Of a stretch of DNA of 64,000 nucleotides, positions 57,697 to 64,000 are shown piece by piece. Numbering within the stretch: position 1 is the stretch's first letter; the number at the start of each line of letters is the position of its first letter. Under the pieces are notes generated by a model, which had not been told where the DNA came from, ran no database searches, and saw nothing but the letters and a program-made list of their open reading frames with translations. Source of the stretch: an uncultured Flavobacteriales bacterium (lineage in GTDB: Bacteria > Bacteroidota > Bacteroidia > Flavobacteriales_D > Parvicellaceae); NCBI GenBank assembly GCA_943788115.1, contig CALSPA010000014.1, positions 92,372 to 156,371 of the forward strand, written 5' to 3'. The position numbers and the translations under genes were made by a program.

Positions 57697-58782
57697 ATGT
57701 CTAATTTTAAACATATACAGTTTGACACTAAAAACACAGAGTTTGTAAAAGCTTTGAGAAAAAAAGTGAATGCTTATTTTAAAGAAAAAAATATTTCTAA
57801 ACATAGCAATTTTAATATGGTTTTTAAAACCATATTTATGTTGTCTATTTATTTTATCCCATTTGCGTTTATTATTTCTGGATTTATCGATTCTTGGTGG
57901 GTAAATCTTATTCTTTGGTCTTTAATGGGCTTTGGTATGGCAGGAATAGGTATGTCTGTAATGCACGATGCTAATCATGGTTCATATTCTAAATACAAGA
58001 AAGTTAATGTTGCTTTAGGTCATATCATTGAACTAGTTGGTGGTAGTGCTCTAAACTGGAAATTACAACATAATGTACTTCACCATACTTATACAAATAT
58101 TTCTGGAATGGATGAAGATCTAGAGTCTGATCCAATGATGCGATTTTCTCCTGATCAAGAAAGAAAGAAGTTTCATCGTTTTCAACACATTTACGCTTGG
58201 TTTTTATATTCATTGATGACTATCTCATGGAGTATTAATAAAGATTTTGCTCAATTAATCAGGTATAGAAAAAAAGGACTTTTAAGTATGCAAAAAGTGA
58301 ATTTTTCTAAAGCTATGGTCTTTTTGATTTTATCAAAAGTATTTTATTACGGATACGCACTTATTTTACCATTAGTTTTTGCCTCCTCATGGTGGGTTGC
58401 TTTAATAGGGTATTTTTTAATGCATTTTATTGCTGGTTTTGTTTTGGCTATTGTTTTTCAATGTGCACACGTTGTTGAGAATGCAGATTATCCAAAACCT
58501 CTTTCAACTGGAAATATGAAAGATAATTGGTTTGCTCATCAATTACATACAACTTCAAATTTTGCAACTAAATCAAGAATTTTTTCTTGGTTTGTTGGAG
58601 GTTTGAATTTTCAAGTTGAACATCATTTATTTCCAAATATATGTCATGTTCATTACAAAAAGCTCAGTCCCATTGTTAAAGCTACTGCTAAAGAATTTGG
58701 TTTACCTTATAATAATTTTAAAACCTTTTTCGGTGCACTAATGTGCCATACTAGACATTTGAAGAAATTAGGTTCATCATAA
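57697..58782 (+). CDS. Fatty acid desaturase, first of a tandem pair
   Basis: A membrane di-iron desaturase of 361 residues from the ATG at 57697; the longer frame from 57619 adds 26 residues not seen in the paralogue. The three His boxes are HDANHG, HNVLHHTYTN and QVEHHLFP, the last with the Gln that marks front-end (delta-6/linoleoyl-CoA-type) desaturases. About four helices lie between the boxes. It acts on acyl chains at the membrane. It lies 104 bp after the oxidoreductase gene. The tandem copy downstream is similar throughout, so the pair arose by duplication. Confidence 0.92.
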   Translation: MSNFKHIQFDTKNTEFVKALRKKVNAYFKEKNISKHSNFNMVFKTIFMLSIYFIPFAFIISGFIDSWWVNLILWSLMGFGMAGIGMSVMHDANHGSYSKYKKVNVALGHIIELVGGSALNWKLQHNVLHHTYTNISGMDEDLESDPMMRFSPDQERKKFHRFQHIYAWFLYSLMTISWSINKDFAQLIRYRKKGLLSMQKVNFSKAMVFLILSKVFYYGYALILPLVFASSWWVALIGYFLMHFIAGFVLAIVFQCAHVVENADYPKPLSTGNMKDNWFAHQLHTTSNFATKSRIFSWFVGGLNFQVEHHLFPNICHVHYKKLSPIVKATAKEFGLPYNNFKTFFGALMCHTRHLKKLGSS

Positions 58783-58802
58783 TTAAACTAAAAATTTAAA
58801 TT

Positions 58803-59891
58803 ATCTCAACTAATCAATCCATAAAATTTGATACTTCAAAGCCTGAATTTGTAAAAGTTCTTAGGAAACGAGTTAACGAATATTTTAAGGCGAATAATAT
58901 CTCTAAAAACAGTAATGGAGTAATGGTCTTTAAGACTGTATTTATGCTTTTGTTATTTTTTGTTCCATTTATTTTGATACTGTTACAGGTCCTTCCATTT
59001 TGGTGGTTTACTCTCTCTATGTGGTTTTTAATGGGTCTGGGTATGGCAGGCATAGGGCTTTCTGTTATGCACGATGCAAATCATGGGGCATATTCAAAAA
59101 ATGCTACAGTAAACAAAGTTCTAGGTTATTGTTTAAATGTTGTTGGCGGATTTGATTTGAATTGGAGAATTCAGCATAATGTTCTTCACCACACATATAC
59201 AAATATTATTGGTATGGATGAGGATGTTGATGCAGGTATTGTTTTGCGTTTTTCAAATTCACAACCAAGAAAAGCTCATCATGGTTTTCAACATATATAT
59301 GCATGGTTTTTATATGGGTTAATGTCTATTTCATGGATTTTAACAAAAGATTTTATTCAAATAGTTAAATACAACAAGAAAGATTTAGTTAAATCTCAGG
59401 GAACTTCTTTGATAAAAGCTTTGATTAGTTTAACTCTTTGGAAATCTTTTTATTTGATTTATATAATTTTGATCCCCATATTTTTAACCGGAAATGTAGG
59501 TTTAACAATAGGAGGATTTTTACTTATGCATTTTGTTGCAGGTTTATTTCTTACAACCGTTTTTCTGTGTGCACACATTGTTGATCAAACAGATTTTCCT
59601 CTGCCTGAGAATGATGGTGTTATTAATAAAAACTGGTATGTTCATCAGATGGAAACTACCGCAAATTTTTCAAATAAGAAAAGTCTCTTTTCATGGTTTA
59701 TTGGTGGGTTGAATTATCAAATTGAACATCATTTATTTCCGAGTATTTGTCATGTTCACTATTATGAGTTGTCCAAAATTGTGAAAAGTACTGCTGAAGA
59801 GTTTAATCTTCCATACCATGCAAATAAATCTTTTTTAACAGCTCTTAAGCATCATGCTGCTCATTTAAAAGAAATGGGTAAGGCTGCTTAA
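58803..59891 (+). CDS. Fatty acid desaturase, second copy, start codon reads ATC
   Basis: A 362-residue paralogue of the preceding desaturase with boxes HDANHG, HNVLHHTYTN and QIEHHLFP. Homology to the first copy begins well before the first in-frame ATG (58923): IKFDTSKPEFVKVLRKRVNEY matches QFDTKNTEFVKALRKKVNAY. Tracing this back, the frame reaches ATC at 58803-58805 followed by TCA ACT AAT, exactly where the first copy has ATG TCT AAT. Either the base is misread (G to C) or the gene uses a rare ATC start. Starting at 58923 would remove 40 residues conserved in both copies. Confidence 0.85.
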   Translation: MSTNQSIKFDTSKPEFVKVLRKRVNEYFKANNISKNSNGVMVFKTVFMLLLFFVPFILILLQVLPFWWFTLSMWFLMGLGMAGIGLSVMHDANHGAYSKNATVNKVLGYCLNVVGGFDLNWRIQHNVLHHTYTNIIGMDEDVDAGIVLRFSNSQPRKAHHGFQHIYAWFLYGLMSISWILTKDFIQIVKYNKKDLVKSQGTSLIKALISLTLWKSFYLIYIILIPIFLTGNVGLTIGGFLLMHFVAGLFLTTVFLCAHIVDQTDFPLPENDGVINKNWYVHQMETTANFSNKKSLFSWFIGGLNYQIEHHLFPSICHVHYYELSKIVKSTAEEFNLPYHANKSFLTALKHHAAHLKEMGKAA

Positions 59892-59892
59892 T

Positions 59893-61257
59893 TTATCTTT
59901 TTGATAATGTTTTTAAGGTAGATCTAAAATTTGCTTCTATATTTTCATCTTTGTGCTTCCCTTCTATTATTACCCAATCTCCATTTACAATAGTTCCTTT
60001 GTATGAACTAATATCTGAAGAATAAACTATTGTGTTACTCAGATTTTTAAAACTTGTTTGATTAATTAATGGATGACTTTCATTTATTACTAATGCATCA
60101 AATTTTTGTCCAATTTGGAAAAAAACATCTTGATCTTCACCCATTGATTTTTTGCCATTTATAAATGAGCTTTCAATCGCAATTGATCCATTATCTCCAG
60201 AGATATTGTTTCCAAACGTATTCCTATTATGGGTTATTAATCTTTGTCCATAATCCAATAATCGAATCTCCTCAAGGGGGTTAAGTCCTATGTGGCTATC
60301 AGTTCCGATAGACCATCTACCATTTTCTGATAGAAATTCTTTTAATGGAAAAATACCATCGCCTAAATTACCTTCAGTTGAGGGGCAGAGAACCACATTT
60401 GCTTTTGACTTAGCAATTTTAGAAATTTCTTTTTTATTAATATGTGTAGCATGTACAAGATGATAATTTTCATTTAGTTCAATGTTATTTGCTAGCCATT
60501 CAACTGGCCTTTGGCCTAAATGGTTTATACAATCTTCAATTTCTTTAAGTTGTTCTGAAACATGAATGTGAAAAGGTGTGTTATTTCTTCTATATTCACT
60601 TAAATGAATAATGTCTTTTTCTGTGACGCCTCTCATAGAATGTATACCTATGCCAGTACTTGCGTTACTGTATCGATTTGCACTTTTTTTACTAGCATCC
60701 AATAGATTGACATAATCTATGTAGTTAGCACTAATAAACCTTCGTTGTTTTTCTTCAGGTTTCTTTCCAAAACCACCCATTTGATAGAATATTGGGATTA
60801 GCGTAATTTTAATTCCCGCTTTTTTTGCTGCCGAAACAAGTCTCTCTCCATTTTCAGAAATATTATTGAATTTGTTTCCAGATATATCGTGATGTAGGTA
60901 ATGAAATTCTGCAACATGAGTGTATCCATTTCGTAGCATTTCTTTATATAGCATTGTCGCAATGTCTTCAAGTTGGTCTGGATTAATGGTAAGAGCTAAA
61001 TCATACATTGCATTCCTCCAGCTCCAAAAGTCATTTTGATTTGGTTTTGTGTCATGAAGTTCTGCCAATCCGGCCATTGCATATTGAAAAGAATGAGAGT
61101 GAGCGTTTTGAAAACCTGGAATTGCAAAGTCGGAATAACCTAAACCGTCATTTGAGTTTTTTATTGATTGAATGACACCATCGTTATCGATCATTATTGA
61201 AACATTTTCCTGCCAAATTTTATTGACAAGTAAACCTTTGAATTTAAACTCCTTCAT
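59893..61257 (-). CDS. hutF: Formimidoylglutamate deiminase
   Basis: A 454-residue amidohydrolase that turns N-formimino-L-glutamate into N-formyl-L-glutamate and ammonia, in the five-step histidine breakdown route. The metal site begins FQNAHSHSFQYAMAGLAE; DFWSWRNAMYDLAL and VLCPSTEGNLGDGIFPL follow, then the Asp of IGTDSHIGLNPLEE. It overlaps the hutG gene by 14 bp, and hutG encodes the next enzyme. Neither hutH nor hutU is in the window. Confidence 0.94.
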   Translation of the reverse strand: MKEFKFKGLLVNKIWQENVSIMIDNDGVIQSIKNSNDGLGYSDFAIPGFQNAHSHSFQYAMAGLAELHDTKPNQNDFWSWRNAMYDLALTINPDQLEDIATMLYKEMLRNGYTHVAEFHYLHHDISGNKFNNISENGERLVSAAKKAGIKITLIPIFYQMGGFGKKPEEKQRRFISANYIDYVNLLDASKKSANRYSNASTGIGIHSMRGVTEKDIIHLSEYRRNNTPFHIHVSEQLKEIEDCINHLGQRPVEWLANNIELNENYHLVHATHINKKEISKIAKSKANVVLCPSTEGNLGDGIFPLKEFLSENGRWSIGTDSHIGLNPLEEIRLLDYGQRLITHNRNTFGNNISGDNGSIAIESSFINGKKSMGEDQDVFFQIGQKFDALVINESHPLINQTSFKNLSNTIVYSSDISSYKGTIVNGDWVIIEGKHKDENIEANFRSTLKTLSKR

Positions 61258-62066
61258 TTAAGTAATTAATTAATGATTTAAATGTGTTTTGTAACCATTT
61301 TTTAACCTCATTGGCTTTGTAGTTGTCATAATCTAATTCATCATTTGACATGTATAAATCTTTAGCCATTTCTAATTGTAAGGCATGTATGTTTGAATCC
61401 ACATTTCCTTTTGATCTAGTTATGAATCCTCCTTTAAATGGGTGATTATCATTAACAGCTAATCCGCTAGTTTTTAAATTTTTTAATGTGAGTTCTATTA
61501 ATGAATTTTCTGCTGTTTTTCTATCATTGTTTCCTAATATCAAATCAGGGAATGGTTCTTTTTGAATTGTAGATACTGTTCTTCTAATAGAATGGGCATC
61601 CCATAAAAATCACTTTATCAAACTCCTTTTTTAATTCTTTCAATAAGGCATTGATTTTTTGATGATAGGGTTGAAAGTAATTTTTCAATCTTCTATCTAT
61701 TTCATTTTTATTTGGTTCTAGTGAAGTGTTTAAATATAATTTTTCACCTAAGAAGTTGGTTGTTGGACATAATGAAGTTATTATTCTTCCATCATTATAT
61801 AGTGATATGTTTTCAGGTGTTCTGTTTAAATCAATTACCCATCTAGAATAAACTGCATGAATAGTAGTAATGCCTAAACTTGGTGCAAAATCATAGAGTT
61901 TTTCAAGGAACCAATCAGTATCATCTGGTTTTTGAATAATTTCAGAATTATAACTGGATTTTAAATCAGTAGGGAATTGAACTCCACAGTGAGGAATACT
62001 GAGTAAAATTCCAACTTTTTTCTTGTTTGGAAGAACAATTTTGTATGGAGAACAATTTTCTTTCAT
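61244..62066 (-). CDS. hutG: N-formylglutamate deformylase (frameshifted)
   Basis: A ~273-residue zinc amidohydrolase that releases formate from N-formylglutamate. The first part (61584-62066) has LLSIPHCGVQFP, DDTDWFLEKLYDF and SRWVIDLNRTPEN. The frame breaks at the A5 run 61605-61609. One added base restores VIFLWDAHSIRRTVSTI, the WDAHS motif, and the rest runs to 61244. The product formate could feed fhs or the FdhF-type enzyme a few kb away. It is co-transcribed with hutF. Confidence 0.92.
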
Positions 62067-62173
62067 TTTAGCGTTAAAGATAGTATGATTTGTAAACTAA
62101 TTGAATCTCTATAAATGTTTATGGTTAGAAGTTTAAATTCAATTATATTTAAGCTTTGTAAAATAAAAAATTG

Positions 62174-63132
62174 ATGTATAAATCTGATGTCGAAGGGTTA
62201 GAAGCTTTTGTTAAAAGCTATAAAGACCTAAAAAATGAAATTTCTAAGGTTATTGTTGGTCAAGATGAAGTTGTTAATCAAGTCTTGATTTCTATTTTTT
62301 CCAAAGGGCACTGCTTGTTGGTTGGTGTTCCGGGATTAGCGAAAACACTTCTTGTAAGTACTATTGCAGAGGCTTTAGGATTGTCGTTTAATAGGATACA
62401 ATTTACTCCAGATTTGATGCCTTCTGATATCATTGGTTCTGAAATATTAGATCAAACAAGAAAGTTTAATTTTATAAAGGGGCCATTATTTGCAAATATA
62501 ATTTTAGCAGATGAAATAAACCGAACTCCACCTAAGACACAAGCTGCTTTACTTGAAGCCATGCAAGAGCAATCGGTTACAGTTGCTGGGAAAACTCACC
62601 AATTAGAGCATCCATTTTTTGTTTTAGCCACTCAAAATCCAATTGAACAGGAGGGGACATATCCTTTGCCTGAGGCACAACTTGATCGATTCATGTTTAA
62701 TGTATGGGTAGATTATCCAACATATGAAGAAGAGCTTTCAATTGTAAAGAATACAACAGGCAATTTTGTTCCAAAACTAAATAATGTCATTTCACAAGAA
62801 CAAATAATATATTTTCAAAATTTAATTAGAAAGATGCCAGTTCCCGATAATGTTTTAGAGTATGCTGTTAAGTTAAATACTCGTACAAGGCCATTATCTG
62901 AAAACTCTCCTGAGATAATTAAGAAATATATATCTTGGGGAGCAGGTCCAAGATCATCTCAATATTTAATTGTTGCTGCAAAATGTAATGCTGCAATTAA
63001 TGTAAATTTTCTCCTGATATTGAAGATGTTAAAGCAGTTGCGGAGCCAATTTTAAGACATCGTTTAGTTCGAAATTATATAGCTGAAGCAGATGGATTTA
63101 AAGTTGAGAAAATAATTAATGAAATATTATAA
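62174..63132 (+). CDS. MoxR-family AAA+ ATPase (frameshifted)
   Basis: A ~319-residue cytoplasmic AAA+ chaperone. Walker A is LLVGVPGLAKTLL, Walker B ILADEINRTPPKTQAALLEA, and QNPIEQEGTYPLPEAQLDRF holds the sensor region. The frame breaks at the T4 run 63007-63010. One added T gives NFSPDIEDVKAVAEPILRHRLVRNY, and the true stop is at 63130-63132. The start is ATG 62174. MoxR proteins often help mature nearby secreted or membrane proteins; the next gene is an alpha-2-macroglobulin-like lipoprotein 6 bp away. Confidence 0.93.
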
Positions 63133-63138
63133 CTTATT

Positions 63139-64000
63139 ATGAATAAAAGTAAAGCCTTCTTCATCCCATTAATTTTTGGGATATTCTTGTTATTTACTCA
63201 TTGTAGTAATAACAATAAAGTGACTCAAGATAATTCTGTTTTTAGCGGTTATGTTTCAGGATTCACATCTGGATTAGTTTCAAATTCTTCATCTATTGAA
63301 TTAAGGTTGATGGATGCTGTTTCTGATGAAATTTATAGTTCTGAAGAAGAAATTGATTTATTTAATTTTGAACCCAATATTGAGGGTCTTACTAGGTGGA
63401 AAGATAAAAATACAATTGAATTTATACCTTCTGAGAAGTTACCTTCAGGAGTTCAATATTTAGCAACATTTAAGTTAAGTGAAATTTTAAATAATGATGA
63501 TGGAATTAGTGATTTCAACTTTAATTTTCAAACAATTCAACAAGCAATTTTCTTTGAATTTAATGGGCTAAGATCAGTTAATGATAATGATTTGTCATGG
63601 CAAAAAGGGCTTTGTAAAGTTCATACTGCTGACTTAGAAGATTCGGAAAATATTGAAGCTATTGTTTCCGTAACTCAAAAAGGTAAAGAATTAGCACTTA
63701 TTTGGGATCACTCAGGTGATGGAAAATCTCATGAGTTTATTATAGATAGCATTTCAAGAAAAGAAAATCAAGAAGAAATTGATGTTAATTGGATGTCTGT
63801 TGATATTGGCGCTAAGGAAAATGGGAATCAAATCATTTCTATTCCTCCTCTAGGAGAGTTTTCTGTAACCAATACTACAATTAATCAATATCCTGATCAG
63901 TTTTTAACACTTCATTTTTCAGATCCTCTTAAAAAGAAACAGAATTTAAATGGATTAATTCGATTTAAGGATAACAATATAGATGTTCGACTTTCGATTG
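63139..64000 (+). CDS. Alpha-2-macroglobulin-like lipoprotein (partial)
   Basis: An open frame of 287 codons runs off the right edge. The signal peptide ends in a lipobox-like LLFTHC (Cys22), followed by SNNNKVTQDNSVFSGYVSGF. The next region (FTSGLVSNSSSIELRLMDAV and LTRWKDKNTIEFIPSEKLPS) resembles the N-terminal macroglobulin domains of large Bacteroidota alpha-2-macroglobulin proteins. These are periplasmic protease traps or envelope proteins. Whether it has the thioester motif cannot be seen. It follows MoxR by 6 bp and is probably co-transcribed. Confidence 0.75.
   Translation, partial: MNKSKAFFIPLIFGIFLLFTHCSNNNKVTQDNSVFSGYVSGFTSGLVSNSSSIELRLMDAVSDEIYSSEEEIDLFNFEPNIEGLTRWKDKNTIEFIPSEKLPSGVQYLATFKLSEILNNDDGISDFNFNFQTIQQAIFFEFNGLRSVNDNDLSWQKGLCKVHTADLEDSENIEAIVSVTQKGKELALIWDHSGDGKSHEFIIDSISRKENQEEIDVNWMSVDIGAKENGNQIISIPPLGEFSVTNTTINQYPDQFLTLHFSDPLKKKQNLNGLIRFKDNNIDVRLSI

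Noticed and set aside
1..64000. Prophage, CRISPR array, insertion sequence or defence island
   Set aside because: I saw no integrase, transposase, spaced direct repeats, phage structural genes or restriction and toxin genes.

Overview
The window is a gene-dense, very AT-rich stretch of a Bacteroidota chromosome, most likely a marine Flavobacteriales-type organism. The signs are several proteins with C-terminal type IX secretion (T9SS) sorting tails, a gingipain-family C25 peptidase, a FecA-like TonB receptor with a carboxypeptidase-regulatory plug extension, lipoproteins carrying the GCTDPxAxNY module, and promoters of the Bacteroidota TTTG/TAnnTTTG type. Genes are packed on both strands with short overlaps. 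There is one tRNA (Ser, GCT), and I saw no rRNA, CRISPR array, insertion sequence or prophage.

Layout. 0-10 kb: a lipoprotein end, CopA, a stand-alone T9SS-tail ORF, TsaD, TamB and RecQ. 10-20 kb: IlvE, a secreted carboxypeptidase-regulatory-like protein, SixA-type phosphatase, thiolase, tRNA-Ser, 2-Cys peroxiredoxin, VOC protein, CotH-like T9SS cargo, Nudix hydrolase and release factor 3. 20-34 kb: C25 peptidase, HMG-CoA lyase, two small membrane proteins with a possible small RNA between them, a roughly 1,690-residue repeat protein, a BtuF-like protein, a glucuronyl C5-epimerase-like protein and another T9SS cargo. 34-44 kb: an iron region. A hemerythrin/RIC-like protein, a small CxxC protein and a divergent Nramp form one operon; DUF4856 lipoprotein, imelysin, HTTM protein and FecA-like receptor form another; the FTR1 permease is divergent from the latter. 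44-53 kb: BshC, DUF423, DUF4476, a saccharopine-dehydrogenase-like protein, then cyanophycin synthetase, cyanophycinase and isoaspartyl peptidase. 53-64 kb: formate-THF ligase, FdhD and an FdhF/YdeP-type oxidoreductase; two tandem desaturases; HutF and HutG; MoxR; and the start of an alpha-2-macroglobulin-like lipoprotein.

The most notable signal is regulatory. Three copies of a 20-bp palindrome, AATACC-N8-GGTATT, each overlap the -33 element of a well-formed Bacteroidota promoter at the same distance from the -7 element. They drive the FTR1 gene, the divergent DUF4856/imelysin/HTTM/TonB operon and the hemerythrin/Nramp operon. Each of the two intergenic regions also has a Fur/PerR-like TAGAAT-N-ATTCTA box. 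This defines a candidate iron regulon with two regulators.

About a dozen otherwise intact genes are broken by single-base frameshifts, several of them in short A or T runs, and one desaturase has ATC where ATG is expected. The breaks fall in conserved genes with good sequence on both sides, so I treat them as probable assembly or read errors and annotate those genes as whole CDSs spanning the break.
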